From NCBI GenBank assembly GCA_964528645.1, contig CAZGSR010000015.1, positions 1-56,820 on the forward strand: DNA of 56,820 nucleotides. The letters run 5' to 3'. The position numbers and the translations under genes are program-made. The notes under the pieces were generated by a model. It was not told where the DNA came from. It made no database searches and saw nothing but the letters and a program-made list of their open reading frames with translations. The DNA is from UBA5734 sp964528645. GTDB lineage: Bacteria; Bacillota; Clostridia; Saccharofermentanales; UBA5734. This document shows, piece by piece, positions 24,347 through 33,302 of the stretch; position 1 is the stretch's first letter; every line of letters begins with the position of its first letter.

Positions 24347-24727
24347 CTGCTACTCCAGTCAAACTTGCTGGGCAAAATTGTCGAGGCCGACGCATGTCTG
24401 GGCTGTGGGCCACTGCTCGAGCGCACCAGGCAATCGTCTTGCCCAAATCTTATCATAGGCCTTGACTGGTAGCAAAACTGTTTTTCCAGTGCCTGAAGCG
24501 CTGATCCTGAACCCATCTATGATTCAATTGTTCAAACAACTGTCCATCTGAACGGGAAAAAATAGGCAATTCCACGTTTCTTGTCATTTTTGGCTTATCA
24601 GGCGATGTTTTCCTTGCAAAAAACGACAAGTGTTTCCTATAATTGTTTCATCATTTTGATAGAAAACATCAGCGGTGCGCACCATTTGTCAACTTTGCCG
24701 ACCGCTTGGCATTTCACCGGAGGATTC
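24347..24727. other. Divergent intergenic region between the S11 homologue and AraC gene
   Basis: This 381-bp gap holds the promoter of the AraC gene (24614-24643) and a near-palindrome, CAATTGTTCAAACAACTG, at about 24524, that could be an operator. No further gene or structured RNA is evident. Confidence 0.4.
24614..24643 (+). promoter_or_regulatory. Promoter of AraC-family gene
   Basis: TTGCAA (24614-24619) and TATAAT (24638-24643) are spaced by 18 bases. The start codon lies 85 bases downstream. Confidence 0.55.
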
Positions 24728-25684
24728 ATGAAACCCGATTTGACAGACCTTTCACCTTTGGCCAAAGTCCTGCCTGCCGACCAGCTCGTTTCGTTGCCCG
24801 GCGGTCCCGTCGAAATCCGGATGACAGTCGATCCAGTCAGCACCACCGCTGCGATCGAAGACACTCACGAACGGTACGAATTCCTGATCCCACTTTCTGT
24901 CCTGACCCATCTCTACATTGACAAGCGGATCATCGAATGCCGCCCCGGCCAGCTGCTGATCATCAAACCGCACACCCGCCATGGTGCTGCCCGCGGAATC
25001 CAGCAGGGCAGTTTCATTTCGGTCTTTTTCCAGGCCGACTACCTCGACCACCTGACCCGCGACATCCTCGGACCTGCGTCTGCGCCCTTTCTGTGTGAAC
25101 AATGCCTGCTCCATTCTGAAGTCCAGGCCGTGCTCTCCACCCTGATCACCGAATTGCGTGAGAGCCGCATCGGCCGCGATCGCATCGTCACGAGCCTGAC
25201 CGAGCAGCTTGCGATCCAGCTGATCCGCCATTATCACATCAGCCAGATCGAGGAGTCCCGCCTGTTCGACAAGCCACTGACGGAAAGCCAGTCCCGCTTC
25301 CAGCCTGTTCTCGAGTACATGCATGAGAATCTCGAAGATAAGTTGACCATCGAACGTCTGGCCGAGCTGGCCCGCATGAATCGTTTCCATTTCATTCGTG
25401 CGTTCAAGCATGCTTTCGGCCAGAGCCCCTACGATTTTTTGACCGACCTTCGGATCACCCAGGCCAAACGATTGCTCGTCCACACCCGCCTCTCGGCCAA
25501 TGAAATCGGCAACCAGTGCGGCTTTTTCTCCGCCAGCCGCTTTTCTGCTGCATTTCGCCAGAATACCGGGATGACGCCGAGTGCCTATCGCACGAAAGTG
25601 CTGAGCGAACAGCGTTCACTGGACCGCTTTGCAGAACCGGTCCAGACCCCCTACTACGCAGATTATGCCGAGTTGGCCCAGTAA
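24728..25684 (+). CDS. AraC family transcriptional regulator
   Basis: A 318-residue regulator with an N-terminal cupin-like sensor domain (about residues 20-130, including an RPGQLLIIKPHTRHG-type stretch) and a C-terminal double helix-turn-helix (about 205-300) ending in the conserved FSAAFRQNTGMTPSAYR segment. The ATG at 24728 follows GGAGG by seven bases; an upstream in-frame start lacks support. It is monocistronic with its own terminator. It probably controls a sugar or stress operon elsewhere, because the next gene has its own promoter. Confidence 0.88.
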   Translation: MKPDLTDLSPLAKVLPADQLVSLPGGPVEIRMTVDPVSTTAAIEDTHERYEFLIPLSVLTHLYIDKRIIECRPGQLLIIKPHTRHGAARGIQQGSFISVFFQADYLDHLTRDILGPASAPFLCEQCLLHSEVQAVLSTLITELRESRIGRDRIVTSLTEQLAIQLIRHYHISQIEESRLFDKPLTESQSRFQPVLEYMHENLEDKLTIERLAELARMNRFHFIRAFKHAFGQSPYDFLTDLRITQAKRLLVHTRLSANEIGNQCGFFSASRFSAAFRQNTGMTPSAYRTKVLSEQRSLDRFAEPVQTPYYADYAELAQ

Positions 25685-25708
25685 GCAGGGCTTTCATCAC
25701 GGTCAGAC

Positions 25709-25744
25709 AAAGGAGTGTGCACGATTGCCGGCACCTCCTTTTTT
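25709..25744 (+). terminator. Rho-independent terminator after AraC gene
   Basis: Stem AAAGGAG/CTCCTTT, extended by GTGC/GCAC, is followed by a T run. Confidence 0.85.
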
Positions 25745-25751
25745 CTGGCTC

Positions 25752-25780
25752 TTGACTTTGATCACCGCCCGCTGTAACAT
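25752..25780 (+). promoter_or_regulatory. Promoter of metY operon
   Basis: TTGACT (25752-25757) and TAACAT (25775-25780) are 17 bases apart. Downstream, near 25790-25815, two GGAWTA-like half sites could bind an Rrf2/CymR-type repressor; this part is speculative. Confidence 0.45.
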
Positions 25781-25837
25781 TCAGCTTAATCATACTGGAT
25801 TACTTGGAATATACGTTGCGGCTCGGAGGTTATGCAT

Positions 25838-27127
25838 ATGGGCAAACTGGATCCTACTAAATATTCATTTGACACACTGGCTATCCACGCCGGCCAGGAA
25901 CCGGATCCGACGACTGGATCACGGGCTGTGCCGATTTACCAGACAACTTCCTATGTCTTTGATGACACGCAGCATGGTGCCGACCTTTTCAGCCTGGCCC
26001 GGCCGGGCAATATCTACACCCGCATCATGAATCCGACCACTGCCGTCCTGGAGGAGCGCATCGCATCCTTGGAGGGAGGCGTCGGCGCGTTGGCTGTGGC
26101 GTCCGGATCAGCAGCTGTGACGTATGCAATCATGAATCTGGCCGCGGCAGGTGACCAGATCGTGGCAGCTTCGACCCTCTATGGCGGCACGCTGAACCTG
26201 CTCCGCAACACCCTGCCGCATTATGGCATCACAACCGTTTTTGCCGATCCGGATGACCTCGATACTTTTGCCGCGGCAACCACTGAGAAAACCAAAGCCT
26301 GGTATGTCGAGTCGATCGGCAATCCCAACGGTAATCTGGTCGATCTTGCCCAAATGGCCCAAATGGCTCATGCGCAGGGCGTGCCACTGATTGTGGACAA
26401 CACCTTTGGCACCCCATACCTGATCCGGCCGATCGAACACGGTGCCGACATTGTTGTCCATTCGACCACCAAATACATCGGAGGCCACGGTACATCGCTG
26501 GGCGGCGTCGTGGTGGATGCCGGTCGCTTCGACTTCAACTCACCGAAATTTCCACTGTTGTCTCTGCCAGATCCGGGGTATCATGGCCTGGCCTATGCCC
26601 GCGACCTGGGCAACCTGGCCTACATTCTCCGCATGCGGGTAGCCCTGCTCAGAGACACCGGAGCTGCCATCAGCCCGTTCAATGCCTGGCTCTTTATCCA
26701 GGGCTTGGAAACGCTGTCCCTGCGCATGGACCGCCATGTTGAAAACGCCCGCAAGGTGGCCGAGTATTTATCCAGTCACCCGAAAGTCAGCTGGGTCAAT
26801 TATGCTGGCCTGCCGGGCAATAAATATTACCCCCTGGCCCAGAAATACCTGCCCAAAGGGGTGAGCTCGATTTTCACCTTTGGTGTCAAAGGCGGTAAAG
26901 AAGCAGCAGTCCGGTTCATCGACCACCTGGAGTTGTTCTCCCATCTGGCCAATGTGGCAGACGCCAAATCCCTCGTCATCCATCCGGCCAGTACAACTCA
27001 TTCCCAGTTGTCCGATGAAGAACTGAACATGGCAGGCATCACGTCGGATCTGGTCCGCCTGTCGATTGGACTCGAAACAGCTCAGGATTTGATTGCTGAT
27101 CTCGAACAAGCCCTTTCCTTCGCCTGA
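25838..27127 (+). CDS. metY: O-acetylhomoserine sulfhydrylase (homocysteine synthase)
   Basis: A 429-residue PLP enzyme of the Cys/Met metabolism family that adds sulfide to O-acetylhomoserine, giving homocysteine. The PLP lysine lies in STTKYIGGHG near residue 210, and the length above 420 with the insert typical of MetY separates it from MetB/MetC (about 380). Of two ATGs six bases apart, the second (25838) has the better spacing from GGAGG. Two Rrf2 regulators follow, 32 bases downstream, suggesting sulfur-dependent control. Confidence 0.9.
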   Translation: MGKLDPTKYSFDTLAIHAGQEPDPTTGSRAVPIYQTTSYVFDDTQHGADLFSLARPGNIYTRIMNPTTAVLEERIASLEGGVGALAVASGSAAVTYAIMNLAAAGDQIVAASTLYGGTLNLLRNTLPHYGITTVFADPDDLDTFAAATTEKTKAWYVESIGNPNGNLVDLAQMAQMAHAQGVPLIVDNTFGTPYLIRPIEHGADIVVHSTTKYIGGHGTSLGGVVVDAGRFDFNSPKFPLLSLPDPGYHGLAYARDLGNLAYILRMRVALLRDTGAAISPFNAWLFIQGLETLSLRMDRHVENARKVAEYLSSHPKVSWVNYAGLPGNKYYPLAQKYLPKGVSSIFTFGVKGGKEAAVRFIDHLELFSHLANVADAKSLVIHPASTTHSQLSDEELNMAGITSDLVRLSIGLETAQDLIADLEQALSFA

Positions 27128-27159
27128 ACCGGGCCTGTCAGCCAAGAGGAGGCTATTGT

Positions 27160-27606
27160 ATGCGGATTTCCACCCGGGGCGTTTATGCTCTGGAAGCCAT
27201 GCTTGCCCTCGGCAGCCAGCCGGAAGGTGAGCGGGTCAGCATCCGGCAGATCAGTGAAAAAACTGGCCTGTCCGACAGTTATCTGGAGCAGATTTTTGCC
27301 TTGCTGAAACGGAGCGGCCTTTTAATCAGTCTGCGGGGTAACCGCGGCGGCTACTATCTGGCCCGACCTGCCACGGCGATCACAGTTGGTGATATTATCC
27401 GGGCGGCCGAAGGATCCCTCAATCCTGTCACGTGTACAGATCCATCTGCCCCTGGCTGTGACCGTTACAAAGATTGCCTCTCCCGGCCGGTCTGGAATCT
27501 GATGGAGCAGGAAATCGCCAGTTTTGTCGACCAGATCACACTGCATGACCTGCACCGGAGGTTTGCGACCTGGGAACAGGACAGTCAGATGGAGTTTTTC
27601 ATATGA
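27160..27606 (+). CDS. Rrf2 family regulator with IscR-like cysteine triad
   Basis: A 148-residue winged-helix regulator. The N-terminal helix-turn-helix (SIRQISEKTGLSDSYLEQIF) is typical of Rrf2. Cysteines at residues 92, 100 and 106 fall close to the 92/98/104 triad that binds the 2Fe-2S cluster in IscR, so this one may sense iron-sulfur status. Its stop codon overlaps the start of a second Rrf2 gene in an ATGA. It lies directly downstream of metY. Confidence 0.88.
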   Translation: MRISTRGVYALEAMLALGSQPEGERVSIRQISEKTGLSDSYLEQIFALLKRSGLLISLRGNRGGYYLARPATAITVGDIIRAAEGSLNPVTCTDPSAPGCDRYKDCLSRPVWNLMEQEIASFVDQITLHDLHRRFATWEQDSQMEFFI

Positions 27607-28043
27607 AGCTCTCGACTAAAAGCCGTTACGGGCTGCGGGCCCTGATTGACCTGGCGCTATACAGCCAGAATGGACAGGTGGCTTTGCACCAGATAGCGGC
27701 ACGGCAAAACTTATCGATCAAGTACCTTGAGCAGGATTTCGCCACATTGCGCAAAGCCGGTCTGGTGCGCAGCGTCAAGGGTGCCCAGGGCGGCTATGTC
27801 CTGGCCCGTCCAGCTGACCAGATCCGGGTCGGTGACATTGTCCAGATTCTCGAGGGCGACTTGTCCCTGGTAGACCTGCACGAGTCGAGCGGCCAGCAGA
27901 CTGCGATCCGCCGCTTCCTCGTCGAAACGATCTGGCAGCCCCTCGGCGAACAGATTGAAAAACGCCTCAACGCTCTGACCCTGGCTGATCTGGCAGCCCA
28001 GCACCAGCTCGAGGCAGGCCAGGATCCGATGTACTATATCTAG
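27603..28043 (+). CDS. Rrf2 family regulator without cysteines (CymR-like)
   Basis: A 146-residue Rrf2 protein clearly paralogous to the preceding one, but containing no cysteine. Cysteine-free Rrf2 proteins such as CymR control cysteine and methionine supply by binding cysteine synthase. The position downstream of metY fits a similar role, though this is inferred. The gene overlaps its neighbour by four bases, so the two regulators are made in a fixed ratio and could form a heterodimer. Confidence 0.85.
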   Translation: MKLSTKSRYGLRALIDLALYSQNGQVALHQIAARQNLSIKYLEQDFATLRKAGLVRSVKGAQGGYVLARPADQIRVGDIVQILEGDLSLVDLHESSGQQTAIRRFLVETIWQPLGEQIEKRLNALTLADLAAQHQLEAGQDPMYYI

Positions 28044-28136
28044 TCAAGGCACCCGTTTACTGATCGATGGCTCATGTTCAAAGCCCTCCCGACGTGGTAT
28101 GATGAATGATGCAACACCGCTAAGGAGTCCATTTCG

Positions 28137-29168
28137 ATGCAAATTTTCGGCCAGATTCATGACCGGTCCTTTCCTATCCATATAGAAACCGGCAGCCTGA
28201 CCCAGATTCCCCAGCTGATCCCTGAAATCGCCGGAGCCAAGCGAATCGTAATTGTCACTGACCGGGAGGTCAGTTCACTCTACTTGAACAAACTGCAGCA
28301 GACCTTGAACGCAGCCGGTGCAGCTTTCACCGTTGTGACGGTTGACGGTGCCGAAACAGGTAAGAACCTCGACACGGTCCGGATCATCTGTGAAGAACTG
28401 GCTGATCTGGCGATCACGGCATCCGATGTCCTGATCGCTTTTGGTGGTGGCAGCATTCTCGATGTCGCTGGCTATGTCACAGCTACGTTCCTCGGCCACC
28501 CCCAGCTGGTGTTGATTCCGACATCACTCTTTGCCATGGTCGATTCGGCCATTTGTCCGCAGAATTTGCTCAATATCCGCAGCAGCAAGAATAGCCTCGG
28601 CCTGCCCAACCAGACGACCGCCGTGGTCATCGATCCGACCCTGACGGCCTCGCTGTCAGCACGCCAGATTGCCTGCGGCTACGCCCGGATCGTTCTCTAT
28701 GGTCTGCTGGAAGACCAGACCCTGCTCGACCGGCTTGAATCAGGTGTCTGGGACCTGGCCGAAATGATCACCTTGTCCTTGCAAGCGAAGCAGAACCTGC
28801 TCCACCGAGATGAACGGCTGCTGGGATTCGGCCAGGAGATCGGTAATGCCATCGAGGGCCACTTCCGTTTCCTGAAATACCTTCATGGCGAAGCCATGGC
28901 CCTGGGGATCCTGGCCAGCTGGCCGGACGAGCGGCTGCGCCGTCTGCTGGTCAATTTGAAGCTGCCGGTTGAGCTCAATGGTGTTTCAGCCGAGGTCATC
29001 ACCCAGCGCGTGCTCCGTTCGCTGGCGCCGGGCCAGCCCCTGACGCTGGTCGAGCTCGATGCTGTCAACCAGCCACGGATTACGCTTGTGGTCGCCGACG
29101 TAGCCGAAGCCACTCTCCTGGGCAAAGTTCGCACGCTGTTTCCAGAGCATGAGGCAGCGACCCCATGA
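28137..29168 (+). CDS. AroB-like (3-dehydroquinate synthase superfamily) protein lacking catalytic residues
   Basis: A 343-residue protein with the dehydroquinate synthase/alcohol dehydrogenase-like fold. The nucleotide site (FGGGSILDVAGYVTATF) and PTSLFAMVDS segment are kept. Key residues are not: the LGHTFGHAIE motif reads FGQEIGNAIE (Gln233, Asn237), the AEVIK glutamate and lysine read ARIVL, and GGK reads CPQ. Only HGEAMALG keeps its metal ligand. True dehydroquinate synthase activity is unlikely. Its stop overlaps the M28-type gene start by four bases. It could bind NAD or have a new function. Confidence 0.82.
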   Translation: MQIFGQIHDRSFPIHIETGSLTQIPQLIPEIAGAKRIVIVTDREVSSLYLNKLQQTLNAAGAAFTVVTVDGAETGKNLDTVRIICEELADLAITASDVLIAFGGGSILDVAGYVTATFLGHPQLVLIPTSLFAMVDSAICPQNLLNIRSSKNSLGLPNQTTAVVIDPTLTASLSARQIACGYARIVLYGLLEDQTLLDRLESGVWDLAEMITLSLQAKQNLLHRDERLLGFGQEIGNAIEGHFRFLKYLHGEAMALGILASWPDERLRRLLVNLKLPVELNGVSAEVITQRVLRSLAPGQPLTLVELDAVNQPRITLVVADVAEATLLGKVRTLFPEHEAATP

Positions 29169-30493
29169 TCAAAAGAGGTGGTCGAAGCTTTGGCCTGCGA
29201 TTGCTTGTTGCCAGCCTGGCGCTGAGCTTGTCTTTGGGTCTTTCGGCCTGCTCTGGTCTCATCAGCGCAGGCCCTGATGAAGCGAAAGTTGCCGATTACG
29301 GTACGTATGGCTCCGACTTGGCTCTGGAATTGGCAAAAAAATACCCTTACCGCAGTGCAGGCTCAGATATCGAAGCAGGTGCCCGGGATTTCCTGGCTTC
29401 TGAGTTCAAAGCGTTGGGATTCAAGACCACGACGCAGAAATTCACCTATTCCACTGCTGATGGGCAATCTGTTCCATCCGCCAACCTTTTCGTCCGGATC
29501 GAGGGTGACGGGGTCGAGCGGACCGATGAGTCCGGGACAGTTAAAAAGGAGCGGCGCCAGATCATCATCGGTGCTCATTATGATGTCCGGATTACAGCCG
29601 CCCAGGGCGAGGAAGCCCGCCAGGCAGCGGCTGCAGCAGCGGCTGCCAGCGAAACAACTGCTGATGGCCAGGCTGAGCAGGAAAGTACTGCGTCTGCTTT
29701 TGAGACACCGACCTTGGCTGATTTTGACGGAATCCATGCCAATGCATCTGGCATCGGTGTCCTGTTTACGCTGGCCCGCCAGCTCAAGGGGCAGAAATTA
29801 GCCCACGATATCGTGCTTGTAGCATTCGGCTCGGGCACAGCGGACCATGCAGGGGCGAAGGCTTTTGTCCAGGGCATGGGAGCGGCCGACCTGGCCCGAA
29901 CCGATGCCATGTACAACATCGATGGCATCTATGCCGGCGATGAGGTCTATGTCCATGCCGGCCAAAATTCAGTCCTGCCCGGAGACCGGAAAAATTACGA
30001 ATTGCGCCGCAAACTTTATGAAGCAACTGACGTTTTTTTCGAAAACAAGCTTTACACCACAAACCAGTACAATCTGCTGACCAACCAGTCCTCCATCCGC
30101 GTACCGCTCGGAGATACGGGCGAAATGGCCATTTACCGCGAATGGTCCCTGCACCGGTCCGATCATACGCCTTTTGATGAAGCCGGCATTCCAGTCGTTT
30201 TTTTCGAATCTTATGATTATAATCATAAGTCCGTGGATGAGATGAAAGAGAGTAAAAACCCAACACTGGCCTCAACCAACGGCCAGATCCGGGATACTGC
30301 CTTTGATTCAACTGATTTCTTGTCCTATCTGTTATCCAATACCGCTGCAGCAGCCTCGGCCAGCAGTGCCGGTGCCGAAAAAGAAACCATCGACCGCCTG
30401 ACCCTGAGAATCAACAACACCGCGTTTGTCATCCTGGAAGCCATCAAACGCAGCTCAGCTGTCACGACGGCTGTTACCACAACGGAGGAATAG
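29165..30493 (+). CDS. M28-like lipoprotein with altered metal site
   Basis: A 442-residue lipoprotein: signal peptide with lipobox LGLSAC (Cys29), then an M28 aminopeptidase-like domain. GAHYDV, NIDG and SDHTPF keep three metal-site residues. The aspartate of the DNASG motif is alanine (HANASG), and the catalytic Glu-Glu pair reads Gly-Thr in FGSGTADHAG. An alanine-rich insert (about residues 150-178) lies between the first two sites. Peptidase activity is doubtful. The gene is coupled to the AroB-like gene and to NfeD (3 bases apart). Confidence 0.8.
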   Translation: MIKRGGRSFGLRLLVASLALSLSLGLSACSGLISAGPDEAKVADYGTYGSDLALELAKKYPYRSAGSDIEAGARDFLASEFKALGFKTTTQKFTYSTADGQSVPSANLFVRIEGDGVERTDESGTVKKERRQIIIGAHYDVRITAAQGEEARQAAAAAAAASETTADGQAEQESTASAFETPTLADFDGIHANASGIGVLFTLARQLKGQKLAHDIVLVAFGSGTADHAGAKAFVQGMGAADLARTDAMYNIDGIYAGDEVYVHAGQNSVLPGDRKNYELRRKLYEATDVFFENKLYTTNQYNLLTNQSSIRVPLGDTGEMAIYREWSLHRSDHTPFDEAGIPVVFFESYDYNHKSVDEMKESKNPTLASTNGQIRDTAFDSTDFLSYLLSNTAAAASASSAGAEKETIDRLTLRINNTAFVILEAIKRSSAVTTAVTTTEE

Positions 30494-30496
30494 GCT

Positions 30497-30961
30497 ATGA
30501 TCCTGCAACTCGATGCCTGGATTTTCTGGCTGGCCCTTCTGGCCATTTTCCTGATTGCCGAAGCCGTCACCGTCAACTTGACCACGATCTGGTTTGCTGC
30601 TGGCAGTCTGGTAGCACTCATCCTGGACCTGGCCGGCCAGGCCGTAGCCCTGCAGGTCACGGCCATGATCGTTGTTTCCAGCGTCCTGCTAGCCCTATTC
30701 CTGATCGTCATCCGGCCGCGCATGAACCTGGCCAAGGGCAGCCGCACACCGACCAATGCGGACCGCCTGATTGGCCAGGAAGCCTTGGTTATAGAACCGA
30801 TCGACCCGATCCAGGGGACCGGCCAGATCCGCGCGCTCGGCCAGACCTGGAGCGCCAACAGCCTGAATCAGCAACCCATAGCAGCCGACACCCCGGTCCG
30901 GATTGTCGAGATCCGCGGTGTCAAAGCCATCGTAACGGCAAAGGAGGCCAACCATGACTGA
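30497..30961 (+). CDS. NfeD family membrane protein (short form)
   Basis: A 154-residue protein with two or three N-terminal membrane helices (about residues 8-75) and a C-terminal OB-fold typical of NfeD-like proteins (about 90-150, with GQEALVIEPI). It lacks the serine protease domain of long NfeD proteins. It overlaps the SPFH gene by eight bases; NfeD and SPFH proteins work together in membrane microdomains. GGAGG precedes the ATG. Confidence 0.88.
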   Translation: MILQLDAWIFWLALLAIFLIAEAVTVNLTTIWFAAGSLVALILDLAGQAVALQVTAMIVVSSVLLALFLIVIRPRMNLAKGSRTPTNADRLIGQEALVIEPIDPIQGTGQIRALGQTWSANSLNQQPIAADTPVRIVEIRGVKAIVTAKEANHD

Positions 30962-31922
30962 ATCCGTGTCCATCATTCCCGTCGCCGCCACCCTCGCAGC
31001 CTTCGGCTCATTCGTTTCCTTCATCCTCGTTCTCTTTATCCTGTTCACCATCCTGATCCGAAACGTCCGCATCGTACCGCAGGCGACCAATTTCATCATC
31101 GAACGACTCGGCGCCTACCACACCACCTGGCATACCGGTATCCATGTCAAGATTCCTTTCATCGACCGGGTGGTCAAGATCGTCTCCCTCAAGGAGAAGG
31201 TGGCCGATTTCCAGCCCCAGGCCGTGATCACCAAGGACAACGTCACGATGCAGATCGACACAGTCCTTTTCTACCAGATCACCGATCCCAAACTGTATAC
31301 CTACGGCATCGAGAATCCGATCATGGCGATCGAGAATCTCTCCGCTACAACACTGCGTAACATCATCGGTGATCTCGAGCTGGACCAGACCCTGACCTCG
31401 CGTGACCTGATCAATACCAAAATGCGCCTGATCCTCGATGAAGCAACCGACCCCTGGGGCATCAAGGTCAACCGCGTCGAGCTCAAAAACATCATCCCGC
31501 CCAAGGAAATCCAGGTCGCCATGGAGCGCCAGATGAAAGCAGAGCGTGAAAAACGCGAAAACATCCTGCGCGCTGAAGGTGAAAAGGAAGCCGCGATCCG
31601 TACGGCCGAAGGTGAAAAAACCGCTGCCATCTTGCGGGCCGAGGCTAAAAAGGAAGCCGCGATCCGTGAAGCCGAAGGACAGGCTCTGGCCATCCTCAAA
31701 GTCCAGGAAGCCACTGCCCAGGGCCTGCGCATGATCCAGGACGTCGGCGCCAATTCGTCCCTGATCGCAATCAAGAGCCTGGAAACCCTGGCCCAGGTGG
31801 CCAATGGCCAAGCCACAAAAATCATCGTGCCATCTGACATCCAGAACCTGGCCAGCCTCGCGGTGTCCCTCAAGGAAGTCGTTTCCGATGTCAGCGGGGG
31901 CAAGGGCGCAGGTAAGGCTTGA
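30954..31922 (+). CDS. SPFH/Band 7 (stomatin-like) membrane protein
   Basis: A 322-residue stomatin or paraslipin. One N-terminal membrane helix (about residues 12-36) precedes the SPFH domain (about 40-190), then a charged coiled coil with repeated EGEKEAAIRTAEGEK-type units (about 200-250) and a C-terminal segment. Such proteins form ring-like membrane scaffolds that organise lipids and guard membrane proteases. Partner: the overlapping NfeD gene. AAGGAGG precedes the ATG. Confidence 0.92.
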   Translation: MTESVSIIPVAATLAAFGSFVSFILVLFILFTILIRNVRIVPQATNFIIERLGAYHTTWHTGIHVKIPFIDRVVKIVSLKEKVADFQPQAVITKDNVTMQIDTVLFYQITDPKLYTYGIENPIMAIENLSATTLRNIIGDLELDQTLTSRDLINTKMRLILDEATDPWGIKVNRVELKNIIPPKEIQVAMERQMKAEREKRENILRAEGEKEAAIRTAEGEKTAAILRAEAKKEAAIREAEGQALAILKVQEATAQGLRMIQDVGANSSLIAIKSLETLAQVANGQATKIIVPSDIQNLASLAVSLKEVVSDVSGGKGAGKA

Positions 31923-33256
31923 ATTTGAGTTTTTCATCCGGCCAGACGAGTCCAGACCCACTGGCTCCCCGAGCCGCCTATGTTCATTGGCCCTTTTGCC
32001 AGCAAAAATGCGCGTATTGCGATTTCGTCTCCTGGTCCGGCCAAACCAGGGACATGGCCGCTTATGTTCAATTGTTGAAACACGAAATCGAAGCCGTCGG
32101 AGCATGGAGCCGGCAGCACAGTCTGACTGTGCCGCTGGCTTCCGTTTTTTTTGGTGGCGGAACCCCCTCGCTGGCTGATCCAGCCGATCTGGCTGCGATT
32201 CTTGATCTACTGCGCATGCAGTTCGGGCTTGATCCGGACGCTGAGATCACACTCGAAGCCAATCCCGGCACCTTGCGGCCTGGCCAGTTGACTGATTTGC
32301 GCAAGGCTGGATTCAACCGGATCAGCTTCGGTCTCCAGGCCGCCCAGGACCATCTGTTACGGACGCTGGGCCGGATCCACTCGTATGCCGAATTCGTCTC
32401 TTCTGTGCACGATGCAAGGGCCGCTGGTTTTGAACGGATCAGCGTTGATCTCATGCTCGGTCTGCCTGGCCAGACCCTGGCTGATGCCCTGGAATCGGTC
32501 GAGCGCGTCCTCGCGCTCGGGATCACCCATGTTTCTTATTATTCGCTGATCATCGAGCACGGCACTCCCTTTGCCGAGCTCTACCTCGACCATCCCGAGC
32601 TGCTGCCCGACGAAGACCTCGAACGCACGATCTACCATGCCGTGCGCGACCGCCTGGCTGCTGCCGGACTTGCATCTTATGAAATCAGCAATGCCGCCCG
32701 CCCCGGCCAGGAATGCCGTCACAACCTCGTCTACTGGCGTGGTCAGCCCTACTACGGCTTCGGCGTCGCCGCCCACAGTTACCTCGCTGGCACTCGCCGC
32801 GGCAACACAACCGACTGGCGGACGTATGTATCTGAGTGGAGCGGGGCAGGGGAGGAGGCGCGCGTGCGGGATTCTGCTGGCGCGGATGAGGCCGGTGCAG
32901 TGCGGGCGCTGGCGCGTGGCCAAGTGCGGGGTGAGGGAGAGGTAGGAGCCGGCCAGAGCGCCGTGGAATTGCGGCAGCAGGCGGAATGGCCTTTCCTGGC
33001 GCTTGAATCATCGGAGGTGATCGACTCAGCCGAAGCTCGCAAGGAGTTTTTCCTGCTCGGCCTGCGTCTGACACAAGGCGTCACCTGGGCTGATTACCAG
33101 GTTCGATTCGGCGCGAATGAAGATGCCCGGGACCGCTTTGCGGCTGAGTTTCGCTGCTTGCTCGGCCGAGGCCTGATCGAGATCGATGATCTCGGAGTGC
33201 GACTGACCTCGCTCGGACTGGACCTGGCCAACCAGGCCTTCAGCGAATTCGTCTGA
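31919..33256 (+). CDS. hemW: HemW-like radical SAM protein with low-complexity insert
   Basis: A 445-residue radical SAM enzyme of the HemW/HemN-like family. The cluster motif CQQKCAYC (Cys27, 31, 34) and GGGTPSL are present. HemW proteins act in heme insertion rather than as true coproporphyrinogen oxidases. Most bacterial members have about 380 residues; the excess here is largely an insert of about 50 Gly, Ala, Glu and Arg-rich residues (about 308-356, bases 32840-32990). The TTG start overlaps the SPFH stop, and its ribosome binding site is weak, so coupling is likely. Confidence 0.82.
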   Translation: MNLSFSSGQTSPDPLAPRAAYVHWPFCQQKCAYCDFVSWSGQTRDMAAYVQLLKHEIEAVGAWSRQHSLTVPLASVFFGGGTPSLADPADLAAILDLLRMQFGLDPDAEITLEANPGTLRPGQLTDLRKAGFNRISFGLQAAQDHLLRTLGRIHSYAEFVSSVHDARAAGFERISVDLMLGLPGQTLADALESVERVLALGITHVSYYSLIIEHGTPFAELYLDHPELLPDEDLERTIYHAVRDRLAAAGLASYEISNAARPGQECRHNLVYWRGQPYYGFGVAAHSYLAGTRRGNTTDWRTYVSEWSGAGEEARVRDSAGADEAGAVRALARGQVRGEGEVGAGQSAVELRQQAEWPFLALESSEVIDSAEARKEFFLLGLRLTQGVTWADYQVRFGANEDARDRFAAEFRCLLGRGLIEIDDLGVRLTSLGLDLANQAFSEFV

Positions 33257-33268
33257 TAGCGTAGGTCT

Positions 33269-33302
33269 GACCCCAAACGCGGAATGTTCCGCGTTTGGGG
33301 TC
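33269..33302. repeat. Perfect 16-bp-arm palindrome after hemW-like gene
   Basis: Arms GACCCCAAACGCGGAA and its complement surround two bases. No T run follows, so it is not a typical terminator, although it could act as one. First of four long palindromes in 480 bp. Confidence 0.75.

Noticed and set aside
25745..25837. SAM riboswitch upstream of metY
   Set aside because: The gap of about 90 bases is too short and lacks the conserved core and a terminator.
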